A stretch of 64,000 nt of DNA from an uncultured Phocaeicola sp. (GTDB lineage Bacteria; Bacteroidota; Bacteroidia; Bacteroidales; Bacteroidaceae). The stretch covers positions 31,629-95,628 of the forward strand of contig CAPAOL010000006.1 of NCBI GenBank assembly GCA_948579315.1, written 5' to 3'. Under the pieces are notes generated by a model. It had not been told where the DNA came from and ran no database searches. It was given only the letters and a program-made list of their open reading frames with translations. A program made the position numbers and the translations under genes. Below, one piece after another: positions 1 through 7,674 of this stretch; position 1 is the stretch's first letter, and each line of letters opens with the position of its first letter.

Positions 1-15
1 AGCTTTTTATAAAAT

Positions 16-867
16 TTAGTTTTTCAGCTCTCCCAGAATGGGGTTACTGCCTAGCAAATGCTCCATCATAGGAAATGGGATGGTTACCTTTACAGGACCC
101 ATAGAATAAGGAGTGATATCGTATACATTATAATAGAAGGTGATTCCTTCTTTGCTCAGATAGAAATTTTCTGTCGGAGTGACGTCTCCGGTAGAAGCAT
201 ATCCCATATCTTCCAATGCTTCGTGAGTGCTCACTTTATTGTCCGCCATGAGCTGGTTCCAGATCAGGTCGGTCAGTGCGTCTTTGTAGTCTCCGACAAA
301 AATATCATCCAGGCGGAGCGGGCGCATCAGGGTGAGGTCCATGTTCAGGAAAGTAGCCATGTAGATGCCATGTGCACCTCCGGTATATTCGTTGTAGTCG
401 ATACGATATACAAGCAGGTCTTTATCATACAGTTGCACGTGACTCTCTATACCTTTATAATAAGAATACCAAGCCCCGATGGAAGATTCGTCTTCTTTGT
501 CTTTCTCGTCCTCGGCATACATCGGTTCGAGGTCGTGGCGGTATTCGCTGATATAGTTCTCGGTATATTGCTTTACAATTTCTTCCGGCTTTTCGCTGAT
601 GTATTTATCACCGAAGCAAGCGGAAATGAAATAAGAATTCAAACTGTCTTTCAGCATATCATCCGATGATTTTACCGGATAAGCAAAATTTATAATGATG
701 TTGCATGCCGCTTTGGCTGTATCATTAAAGAGGTGTGCCGTCTCATTCACCTGAATACTATCAAATTGTAACGCACCTGTATTTTTGTTCATCTTGTCAT
801 GACAAGAAAACAAAAAGCCGCTTACCGAAAGTATAATTGCAAGCAGGCTGACATATTGTTTTTTCAT
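16..867 (-). CDS. DUF3298/DUF4163-type lipoprotein
   Basis: About 283 residues. I chose the ATG at 867 because the protein then begins with a lipoprotein signal peptide ending in LFSC (Cys22); the reading frame stays open 17 codons further upstream but those residues do not look like a signal. The C-terminal half has the DUF3298 hallmarks: a GGAHG turn near the middle, an LRLDDIF segment and a final beta-rich stretch containing YDITPYSMGP. DUF3298/DUF4163 proteins (RsiV-like) are exported and envelope anchored; their substrate here is unknown. A TATATTTG box on the minus strand at 916-923 supports its own promoter. Family assignment is fairly secure, the role is not. Confidence 0.8.
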   Translation of the reverse strand: MKKQYVSLLAIILSVSGFLFSCHDKMNKNTGALQFDSIQVNETAHLFNDTAKAACNIIINFAYPVKSSDDMLKDSLNSYFISACFGDKYISEKPEEIVKQYTENYISEYRHDLEPMYAEDEKDKEDESSIGAWYSYYKGIESHVQLYDKDLLVYRIDYNEYTGGAHGIYMATFLNMDLTLMRPLRLDDIFVGDYKDALTDLIWNQLMADNKVSTHEALEDMGYASTGDVTPTENFYLSKEGITFYYNVYDITPYSMGPVKVTIPFPMMEHLLGSNPILGELKN

Positions 868-915
868 ACTCGTTTTTTCTATGAATTCAACATTCGTTTT
901 ATTATTCGCTATTGA

Positions 916-923
916 CAAATATA
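916..923 (-). promoter_or_regulatory. -7 box for the DUF3298 lipoprotein gene
   Basis: On the minus strand this reads TATATTTG, a match to the Bacteroides -7 consensus TAnnTTTG, about 48 bases before the start codon at 867. I see no clear -33 element. Confidence 0.45.
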
Positions 924-1115
924 GATGAAATTCGTGAATCGGGCTAATAAAAACAGAAAAATTTGCAGCTATTTATCCTCTAAAACAGGATTACCGGATA
1001 CTATCTACTCGTCAATGCTTGCAAACTTTAGCCCGATCGATGAGGGAAGCTGGCGTTGTATTCTACCGACATTATTTAGCCACTATTTTAATCCTTTACT
1101 CTCAATTATTGAATG

Positions 1116-1130
1116 TGCAACTAAGTTGCA
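1116..1130. promoter_or_regulatory. Perfect inverted-repeat operator-like site
   Basis: TGCAAC-TAA-GTTGCA: two 6-base arms with a 3-base centre. It sits where the -33 region of the TAACTTTG promoter (1143-1150) would lie, so a bound repressor would block transcription of the small peptide and P1B ATPase genes downstream. The regulator is unknown; a metal-responsive repressor is an inference from the downstream gene. Confidence 0.55.
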
Positions 1131-1142
1131 TGAGAAATGCAT

Positions 1143-1150
1143 TAACTTTG
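1143..1150 (+). promoter_or_regulatory. -7 box for peptide/P1B ATPase unit
   Basis: TAACTTTG matches TAnnTTTG. A TTG at 1126-1128, inside the inverted repeat, is the nearest possible -33 element but the spacing (14 bases) is short. The start codon of the small peptide follows at 1176. Confidence 0.5.
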
Positions 1151-1175
1151 TGCTTCAAAAGTAATTTTAGAAAGA

Positions 1176-1289
1176 ATGAAATATATGATCATAGGATTGT
1201 TCCTGTTATTTGCCGGCAATATATATGCGCAAGTACGGGAAACTGTGAAAGAAACAAAGAAAAATAATCAGAAGGCTGATAAGAAGTAA
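1176..1289 (+). CDS. Small exported peptide upstream of copper ATPase
   Basis: A 37-residue frame starting ATG at 1176. It opens with a convincing signal peptide (MKYMIIGLFLLFAGNIYA, then QVRE) and leaves a mature peptide of about 19 residues that is almost all Lys, Glu, Asn, Gln and Asp. It lies directly behind a promoter box and an operator-like repeat, and about 100 bases before the P1B ATPase start on the same strand, so co-regulation with metal export is likely. It has no Cys, His or Met cluster in the mature part, so it is not an obvious copper chelator. It could instead be a leader peptide. Confidence 0.5.
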   Translation: MKYMIIGLFLLFAGNIYAQVRETVKETKKNNQKADKK

Positions 1290-1389
1290 TTGAACAAATA
1301 CCTCTATTAGTTTGTTTTTATAAATAAACAATGGTTCTTCCCCAACTTTCGTTTTGGAGAGGGAGGGGAAGGCCGTAAACAATAATTAT

Positions 1390-3600
1390 ATGGGTAACAC
1401 AACGAAAAAGACATTTCCTGTGCTTAATATGCATTGTGCAGGATGTGCCAATAATGTAGAAAAAACAGTAAAAAAATTGCCAGGAGTCATTGAGGCTTCC
1501 GTTAATTTTGCTACCAATACATTGACCGTTTCTTATGAGAAAGAGCAGCTGACTGCCGGAGAGATTCGCGCGGCTGTGCTTGCGGCAGGTTATGATCTGA
1601 TTGTGGAAGAAGCCCACAAAGAAGAGCGCCGGGAAGAGGAACAGCATAAACGTTACACTCGTTTGAAATGGAAGGTGATTGGAGCGTGGATTTTGGTAGT
1701 ACCATTGTTGGTATATTCTATGATACTGATGCATGTGCCACATTCTAATGAGATTCAACTGGCACTTGCTATCCCTGTTATGGTCTTTTTCGGAGGTGGT
1801 TTCTTCACCGGAGCCTGGAAACAGACTAAATTAGGACGGAGCAATATGGATACTTTGGTTGCGCTTAGTACCTCCATTGCTTTTCTGTTCAGTCTGTTCA
1901 ACACTTTCTTCCCCGAATTCTGGTATGACCGTGGATTGGAACCGCATGTCTATTATGAGGCTTCTGCGGTGATTATCGCTTTCGTCCTTACCGGAAAGTT
2001 GATGGAGGAACGTGCCAAAGGAAATACCTCGACAGCCATTCGTAAGTTGATGGGAATGCAGCCAAAGGCGGCTCGCGTTCTGCGCAATGGAGTGGAGGAG
2101 GAGATCTTGATAGAGAAACTTCAGGTAGGTGATTTGGTGGTTGTACGTCCGGGAGAGCAAATACCTGTGGACGGTCAGCTTTCCGAAGGCGACTCGTATG
2201 TCGATGAGAGTATGATTAGCGGTGAGCCGGTTCCGGTAGAAAAGAAGAAAGGTGATAAAGTATTGGCGGGGACGATCAACCAGCGTGGCTCATTTATCAT
2301 TCGTGCCGCACAGGTAGGCAGCGAGACAGTGCTTGCCCGCATTATCGCTATGGTGCAGGAAGCGCAGGGCAGCAAAGCTCCCGTGCAGCGCATTGTCGAT
2401 CGTATTACGGGGATTTTTGTACCTGTCGTATTGGGCATTGCCATTCTGACATTTGTATTGTGGGTCACCATTGGTGGCAGTGAATATATCTCTTATGGTA
2501 TTCTGTCGGCTGTTTCTGTTCTTGTCATTGCTTGCCCGTGTGCTTTGGGGCTTGCTACACCTACTGCGTTGATGGTGGGTATAGGCAAAGCTGCCAGCCA
2601 GCATATTCTGATTAAAGATGCAGTGGCTTTGGAACAAATGCGCAAAGTAGACGTCGTTGTTCTGGACAAAACAGGAACTCTGACTGAAGGTCATCCTACA
2701 GCTACTGGATGGTTATGGGCGCAGTCGCAGGAACCACATTTCAAAAGTGTACTTTTAGCTGCGGAAATGAAATCGGAGCATCCGCTTGCCGGCGCTATTG
2801 TTTCTGCGCTTCAGAACGAAGAAAAAATAAAACCTGCCTTGCTGGATAGCTTTGAAAGCATTACGGGAAAAGGAATCAAAGCCTCGTATGAGGGGCATAC
2901 TTACTGGGTAGGCAGTCATAAACTCCTGAAAGATTTCAGTGCGACAGTTAGCGATGTGATGGCTGAAATGCTGGTTCACTATGAATCGGACGGTAACGGC
3001 ATCATTTACTTTGGACGTGAAAACGAGTTGCTGGCTATCATTGCTGTTTCCGACCCGATAAAGGCTACTTCTGCCGAAGCAGTGAAGGAACTGAAACGTC
3101 AAGGAATTGACATCTGTATGCTGACGGGTGACGGGCAACGGACTGCACTAGCTGTTTCTTCCCGTTTAGGAATCGAACGTTTTGTTGCCGACGCTCTACC
3201 GGACGATAAGGCCGAATTTGTGCGTGAGCTTCAAATGCAGGGAAAGAAGGTTGCGATGGTGGGCGATGGCATCAATGATTCGCAGGCATTGGCATTGGCT
3301 GACGTCAGCATTGCCATGGGAAAAGGAACGGATATTGCTATGGACGTGGCTATGGTGACGTTGATGACATCGGACTTATTGCTGCTTCCTAAAGCCTTCC
3401 AATTGTCGAAGCAGACAGTCAAACTGATTCATCAGAATCTTTTCTGGGCGTTTATTTATAACCTGATCGGTATTCCTATTGCTGCCGGTATCTTGTTCCC
3501 GCTGAATGGTTTGTTATTGAATCCGATGCTGGCAAGTGCTGCAATGGCGTTCTCCAGTGTGAGCGTAGTGCTCAATTCTTTGAGTTTGGGACGAAAATAA
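1390..3600 (+). CDS. copA: Copper-type P1B heavy-metal translocating ATPase
   Basis: 736 residues from the ATG at 1390; an in-frame TTG at 1354 adds 12 unlikely residues. One N-terminal heavy-metal domain carries MHCAGC (residues 14-19). The P-type ATPase core is complete: SGE actuator loop near 277, CPC in the membrane (382-384) followed by ALGLATPTAL, phosphorylation motif DKTGT at 426, SEHP nucleotide-binding His at 464, GDGIND at 625-630. CPC with a single CxxC domain is the Cu(I) exporter class (P1B-1), located in the inner membrane. The inverted repeat at 1116 probably controls it. Ag(I) may also be a substrate. Confidence 0.9.
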   Translation: MGNTTKKTFPVLNMHCAGCANNVEKTVKKLPGVIEASVNFATNTLTVSYEKEQLTAGEIRAAVLAAGYDLIVEEAHKEERREEEQHKRYTRLKWKVIGAWILVVPLLVYSMILMHVPHSNEIQLALAIPVMVFFGGGFFTGAWKQTKLGRSNMDTLVALSTSIAFLFSLFNTFFPEFWYDRGLEPHVYYEASAVIIAFVLTGKLMEERAKGNTSTAIRKLMGMQPKAARVLRNGVEEEILIEKLQVGDLVVVRPGEQIPVDGQLSEGDSYVDESMISGEPVPVEKKKGDKVLAGTINQRGSFIIRAAQVGSETVLARIIAMVQEAQGSKAPVQRIVDRITGIFVPVVLGIAILTFVLWVTIGGSEYISYGILSAVSVLVIACPCALGLATPTALMVGIGKAASQHILIKDAVALEQMRKVDVVVLDKTGTLTEGHPTATGWLWAQSQEPHFKSVLLAAEMKSEHPLAGAIVSALQNEEKIKPALLDSFESITGKGIKASYEGHTYWVGSHKLLKDFSATVSDVMAEMLVHYESDGNGIIYFGRENELLAIIAVSDPIKATSAEAVKELKRQGIDICMLTGDGQRTALAVSSRLGIERFVADALPDDKAEFVRELQMQGKKVAMVGDGINDSQALALADVSIAMGKGTDIAMDVAMVTLMTSDLLLLPKAFQLSKQTVKLIHQNLFWAFIYNLIGIPIAAGILFPLNGLLLNPMLASAAMAFSSVSVVLNSLSLGRK

Positions 3601-3646
3601 GAAACGAACCATTTATGTTTTTATTTTCTATCGTCCTTCGCAAAAA

Positions 3647-4486
3647 TTATCTGTTTCTAAATTCCAATGGCGTCATTCCTACATATCGTCTGAAATACTT
3701 GCCAAAGAAAGAGGCACTGGGGAAGTTTAGAGAATATGCGATTTCTTGGATGGTCATATTGGTTCCTTTCAGTTTGGCTTTAGCATCCATAATAACGATA
3801 TAAGCAATGGTATCCAATACACTTTTACCTGTCACTTGTCTTACTGTCGTACTTAAATGCTGAAGAGATATTCCTAGCTCATCTGCGTAGAATTGTGCAC
3901 GACGTTCGTTTTTATAATTCTCCGTGATAACACGAATCAGTTCCCGGCAGATTTCTTTTTTTCGATTCGAACTACCGTTCTCACCCGGAAATTTATGATA
4001 TATCAATCGTATGCTTGTCAGGATAGTCTGAAGAGACAATTCAACCAATTCAGCATCTATATCGAAGTTTTCATTGCAACTGGCCCGTGATAATAGGGCA
4101 AAATAGTCTTTCAGATAATTGGCTACCTCTTCATTAAGAGGAACCACCGGCTGTTCTATCAGTTTGGGATATGCGTTACCAATACTCTTCATCAGGTTGA
4201 TTCGTCCGAAGCAATACGCGGAAAAGCCGGCAAAGCAAAGGCATACCTTTTCTGTTCTCTCCCGAAACTGAATGATTGTTCCCGGTAACAGAGTTATCAG
4301 GTCATTAGGACGAATCTCGTAATCAAGCAGATTGATGGAGGCTTTCATTGAACCTTCGGTACAGATGGCAACAATACATGCTTGCAACCGGCAAGATTGC
4401 TTGTAAATATTGAGAATGTCTTCTGTTACATTCGTCCATGCTAATACTTCGGTAGGCAAGTCTACCTGTGGAAAGTCCATTTTCAT
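3647..4486 (-). CDS. AraC-family transcriptional regulator
   Basis: 279 residues. The C-terminal ~100 residues form the double helix-turn-helix of the AraC family: a first helix pair around FYADELGISLQHLSTTVRQV and a second around TIQEIAYSLNFPSASFFGKYFRRYVGMTPLEFR, the classic closing motif. The N-terminal ~170 residues resemble a cupin-type sensing domain (LITLLPGTIIQFRE) with several Cys residues (near SCRLQAC and KVCLCF). It is transcribed away from lipB from a shared 65-base gap. Its target and inducer are not visible. It converges with the P1B ATPase gene with only ~46 bases between. Confidence 0.88.
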   Translation of the reverse strand: MKMDFPQVDLPTEVLAWTNVTEDILNIYKQSCRLQACIVAICTEGSMKASINLLDYEIRPNDLITLLPGTIIQFRERTEKVCLCFAGFSAYCFGRINLMKSIGNAYPKLIEQPVVPLNEEVANYLKDYFALLSRASCNENFDIDAELVELSLQTILTSIRLIYHKFPGENGSSNRKKEICRELIRVITENYKNERRAQFYADELGISLQHLSTTVRQVTGKSVLDTIAYIVIMDAKAKLKGTNMTIQEIAYSLNFPSASFFGKYFRRYVGMTPLEFRNR

Positions 4487-4511
4487 AGTTGTGTTTGTTA
4501 TATTGGGCCAA

Positions 4512-4519
4512 CAAATGTA
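4512..4519 (-). promoter_or_regulatory. -7 box for the AraC-family gene
   Basis: Minus strand reads TACATTTG (TAnnTTTG), 25 bases before the start codon at 4486, giving a leader of about 20 nt. Confidence 0.5.
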
Positions 4520-4539
4520 CGCATTTTCTTTTTATTTCT

Positions 4540-4547
4540 TATCTTTG
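4540..4547 (+). promoter_or_regulatory. -7 box immediately before lipB
   Basis: TATCTTTG, ending five bases before the ATG at 4552. With the usual -7 geometry the transcript would begin at or next to the start codon, so the lipB message may be leaderless. No clear -33 TTTG is seen. Confidence 0.5.
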
Positions 4548-4551
4548 TTTT

Positions 4552-5235
4552 ATGAAAACATTTTTTATTGATTGGAGTTTGATATCGTACACCGAAGCAT
4601 GGCAACGGCAAACAGAATGGTTTGATAACATTGTCCGGGCAAAAGCTCAGGGCGAGAGTTATGAAAACCGTATTGTGATGTGCGAACATCCCCATGTTTA
4701 TACATTAGGACGTAGCGGGAAGGTAAATAATATGTTGTTGAGTGATGAACAACTGAAAGCAATGGATGCCACCCTTTATCATATTGATCGGGGAGGGGAC
4801 ATTACTTATCATGGTCCGGGACAATTGGTATGTTATCCGATAGTAAACTTGGAGGAATTTCAGTTAGGATTGAAAGAGTATGTTCATTTGCTGGAAGAAG
4901 CGGTGATTCGGGTATGTGCTTCTTATGGCATTGAGGCCGGACGTCTGGAGAAAGCGACGGGAGTCTGGTTGGAGGGTGATACTCCTCGTGCGCGTAAGAT
5001 TTGTGCTATCGGAGTGAGAAGCAGCCATTATGTCACCATGCATGGACTGGCTTTGAATGTGAATACTGATTTACGTTATTTCAGTTATATCCACCCTTGC
5101 GGATTTATAGATAAAGGCGTCACTTCTCTTCGTCAAGAATTAAAGTATGATGTGCCGATGGACGAAGTGAAGCAACGCCTCGAAGAGGAACTTAGAAAAC
5201 TATTCCAACTCCCAGTTGCCAGGTGCGGCGCATAA
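4552..5235 (+). CDS. lipB: Octanoyl-[acyl-carrier-protein]:protein N-octanoyltransferase
   Basis: 227 residues. LipB moves octanoate from acyl carrier protein to the lipoyl domains of 2-oxoacid dehydrogenases and the glycine cleavage H protein in the cytoplasm. Family motifs are present: HPHVYTLGR, RGGDITYHGPGQLV, the lysine motif ARKICAIGVR, and the catalytic cysteine in HPCGF followed by DKGVTSL. The start at 4552 follows a promoter box; an in-frame upstream extension is hydrophobic and unlikely. No lipA is next to it. Its last 44 bases overlap, tail to tail, the 3' end of the minus-strand PorV/PorQ-like gene. Confidence 0.93.
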   Translation: MKTFFIDWSLISYTEAWQRQTEWFDNIVRAKAQGESYENRIVMCEHPHVYTLGRSGKVNNMLLSDEQLKAMDATLYHIDRGGDITYHGPGQLVCYPIVNLEEFQLGLKEYVHLLEEAVIRVCASYGIEAGRLEKATGVWLEGDTPRARKICAIGVRSSHYVTMHGLALNVNTDLRYFSYIHPCGFIDKGVTSLRQELKYDVPMDEVKQRLEEELRKLFQLPVARCGA

Positions 5236-6112
5236 AGCAATCTTTATCAGCCAAAGCGTATGAGAAATCTGCACGTATCGGCCAGAAGTTTATTCCGCAG
5301 CCTAGGGTGCCGTAGTTGCCCGCTCCTTTGTTGTTGTCTCCGAAATGGTAACCTGCACGGATAACTCCATATTTCAGGAAATTATATTCGGCTCCTATAC
5401 CAGCCTGGAGATGACGGATTTCGAAGGGGAGCAGATAGTTGAAATCGAGCGCTACCTGCAAACAGTTTTCTATGCTGAATGGCAGGTCGATTGTACCTCC
5501 CAATCCTAATTTGGCGGGTAACTTTTGTCCGTCCAGCTTTTTGCCAATGTTGGCAGCTTGGAAACCAATGCTCCAGGAAGCCATTTCGTCCAATAGAGCC
5601 ATATTGCGATGGTAAGTTGCGCTGAAGTCCAGACAAACGCTATTCTTGCTGTCTGCGCTTTCCGCAGCTTTGGCTTGCAGGTATCTGAACGTTAATGAAA
5701 GAGACAGATTCTTGGCTATATCTCTGAAATAAGCAGCTTCTAAATCCCAGATATGAGGACGGTAATCGAACACTTTGGGATCTTTGAAATGCTGGAAACC
5801 TACAGCAAATCCATGTATGCCTTCCCTTCCGATCCGGTAGAAAAGGGAGGCGCTATGTAGCGCATAATCCTGGTTGATTTTAGCGTATGAATAACTCGCC
5901 CCCATCACTTCTTGTGAGAAAGCGATGGTAGAAGCATTATGAAAAATAGCTGTACTACCCTTATCGGTAGCAGCTAATCCTGTACCTGCCATACCTGCCG
6001 ATTGGGCGTCTGGGGTAAGCTCTAGAAAATAGGCGCTTGCCATTTCTTGTGCTCCCAGCAAAGTGGGGAATAAACACGAGGCGAGAAGGAAATGTTTTAC
6101 TCGTTTCATCAT
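5192..6112 (-). CDS. PorV/PorQ-family outer-membrane beta-barrel protein
   Basis: 306 residues with signal peptide MMKRVKHFLLASCLFPTLLGAQ. The segment TPDAQSAGMAGTGLAATDKGSTAIFHNASTIA is the N-terminal signature of the PorV/PorQ (UPF0164) family, and the rest is alternating beta strands ending in an aromatic-rich terminal strand (LGVGIVF) as in outer-membrane barrels. Family members include type IX secretion components, but there are no other such genes nearby, so a role in peptide or cell-wall handling is only suggested by context. Its ATG overlaps the stop codon of the esterase/DUF1460 gene by one base (TGATG), implying translational coupling. Confidence 0.75.
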   Translation of the reverse strand: MMKRVKHFLLASCLFPTLLGAQEMASAYFLELTPDAQSAGMAGTGLAATDKGSTAIFHNASTIAFSQEVMGASYSYAKINQDYALHSASLFYRIGREGIHGFAVGFQHFKDPKVFDYRPHIWDLEAAYFRDIAKNLSLSLTFRYLQAKAAESADSKNSVCLDFSATYHRNMALLDEMASWSIGFQAANIGKKLDGQKLPAKLGLGGTIDLPFSIENCLQVALDFNYLLPFEIRHLQAGIGAEYNFLKYGVIRAGYHFGDNNKGAGNYGTLGCGINFWPIRADFSYALADKDCFMRRTWQLGVGIVF

Positions 6113-7668
6113 CAGTTATTTTTAGAGTGAGACATCCGGACAATACGTATGCCTGTCCACGATTTGTTGTTGTTTAGCATGTGGTTGAGGGGTTCGTCGC
6201 TGACAACTACTTTTCCCAATGTAGAAGAAGCGTGTAGCAGATGCAGTTTTCCCTCTTTATATTCTGCTATTCCCACATGGGCAATGTCCAGTCCGGGCAT
6301 CTTTGTTGTAATAGCAATAATGTCTCCATTCATGATCCAGGGCAATCCGGCTTCGGGCAGTTCGCTTTTCGGCAACCAATGTACGACTTTTCCGGAGATT
6401 GCTTTTTCATATTCGGCCATTTGGCGTACATTTTCCGGTGAATCAGCCAATTTTTTATATTGCTTGGGGTGGGTAGACATATACGAAAGAGATATTTTCT
6501 GGGTATGCGCACTGTTTTTGGCAGTAATATCGGTGAGGAATCCGTGGCGGATTCCGTTCTCTATCCATTCGGAAGTATAATGCAAACGGGAAGGATATCC
6601 GTTGATGATGCCATCTCGATAACGTATTTTTTGCAGATTGTCGGCAAAGGAGGAACCGAGTGCTTGTGCCAGCGTGTATTCTACGAAAGTGAGGCAATCT
6701 ACGGCATCAGTCCGGATCACTAATGATTCTTCTCCGTCTTGGTCTAATGTGTTAGCCACGTATTTAGTTCCCAGGTAAGATTTCCCGATTCGCAACATGG
6801 GTTCGGGGTTTTCCGGGAATACAACACCGTCGCGCAACCATTTCTCCAATTCCTGTGTCCATTGTTGCTTGTATTTAAAATGCTCCTTAAATCCCCAGCC
6901 ATGTCCTCCGGTAGGATAAACATGGAGAGTTGCCGGAACCTTATTTTTTTGTAAAGCGAGGTAATAGTTCACTCCATGATAAGGTGCTACGGAAGGGTCG
7001 TCGGAGGTAAGAACGATAAATGCTTGTGGAGTATCGGGCGTTACTTGCAATTCGGCAGAAAACTTCTGTATTTGTTCCATTGTTGGATTTTTGCCGAGCA
7101 ATGTAGCTCTTGTATTTCCCCGGGTGACTTGCATCATCGTAACCACCGGATAAAGTAGTATCTGAAAGTTCGGACGTGTTTCCGAATTGTAGTGAGTGGC
7201 GAGTGTAGCAGTTAAATGCCCTCCCGCAGAGGCTCCCATTAATCCTACCTTGTAAGGATTAACATTCCATTCTTTGGCATGTTGGCGTACCATGCGAATG
7301 GCTTGTTCGGCGTCTGATACGGGGACTTCCCAATGTCCGTTCGGCATCCGGTATTTTAATACCATATAGGTAATACCTTGTTCGCAGAACCAGGGAGCCA
7401 TATCATTCCCCTCACTATTCATACTCAGTCCACGATATCCGCCTCCGGGACACATGATAATAGCCATTCCATTCGGCTTTTCCGGGTGGTAAACCGTCAG
7501 GGTGGGATGCGTGACATTCGTGATAAAATGAGGACGCGTTTCCTGCTCTTCTCCGGTTAGTCCACTGGAGTTGGGAGCACCGTCGGGCCACAAAGGTAGC
7601 TCGACGGGCTGCTGCGCAAATGATATGGCAGTTACAAGTGATACTATAATGGATAATAGTCTCCTCAT
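6112..7668 (-). CDS. Fused alpha/beta-hydrolase esterase and DUF1460 amidase-like protein
   Basis: 518 residues with an N-terminal signal peptide (cleavage near SFAQQ). Residues ~20-280 are a BD-FAE/acetyl-esterase type alpha/beta hydrolase: oxyanion motif CPGGGYRG (73-80), nucleophile elbow GASAGG with Ser147, acid region DDPSVAPYH (~223-231) and His256 in GGHGW. Residues ~290-518 are a DUF1460 domain (NlpC/P60-like fold) with candidate nucleophile Cys325 in DCLTFVE and a His in IAHVGIAEY. DUF1460 enzymes cut peptidoglycan-derived peptides. The two domains are joined by only ~12 residues. It lies 6 bases after the oligopeptide transporter gene, which fits a periplasmic cell-wall peptide processing and uptake unit. 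The esterase substrate is unknown. Confidence 0.82.
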   Translation of the reverse strand: MRRLLSIIVSLVTAISFAQQPVELPLWPDGAPNSSGLTGEEQETRPHFITNVTHPTLTVYHPEKPNGMAIIMCPGGGYRGLSMNSEGNDMAPWFCEQGITYMVLKYRMPNGHWEVPVSDAEQAIRMVRQHAKEWNVNPYKVGLMGASAGGHLTATLATHYNSETRPNFQILLYPVVTMMQVTRGNTRATLLGKNPTMEQIQKFSAELQVTPDTPQAFIVLTSDDPSVAPYHGVNYYLALQKNKVPATLHVYPTGGHGWGFKEHFKYKQQWTQELEKWLRDGVVFPENPEPMLRIGKSYLGTKYVANTLDQDGEESLVIRTDAVDCLTFVEYTLAQALGSSFADNLQKIRYRDGIINGYPSRLHYTSEWIENGIRHGFLTDITAKNSAHTQKISLSYMSTHPKQYKKLADSPENVRQMAEYEKAISGKVVHWLPKSELPEAGLPWIMNGDIIAITTKMPGLDIAHVGIAEYKEGKLHLLHASSTLGKVVVSDEPLNHMLNNNKSWTGIRIVRMSHSKNN

Positions 7669-7674
7669 AATTAT

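Larger units (their letters stand above)
868..1175. other. Intergenic region between divergent genes
   Basis: About 300 bases between the DUF3298 gene (minus) and the small peptide gene (plus). It holds the minus-strand box at 916-923, a 15-bp perfect inverted repeat at 1116-1130 and a plus-strand box at 1143-1150. Short open frames across it have no signal peptide or recognisable domain, and I do not call them genes. Confidence 0.5.

Noticed and set aside
58..669. Long open frame on the plus strand opposite the DUF3298 lipoprotein
   Set aside because: It is a mirror of the real gene in another frame, with no domain or start signal of its own.
1354..1389. Extra N-terminal residues for the P1B ATPase
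   Set aside because: They depend on a TTG start and a charged stretch with no homologue-like content; the ATG at 1390 is preferred.
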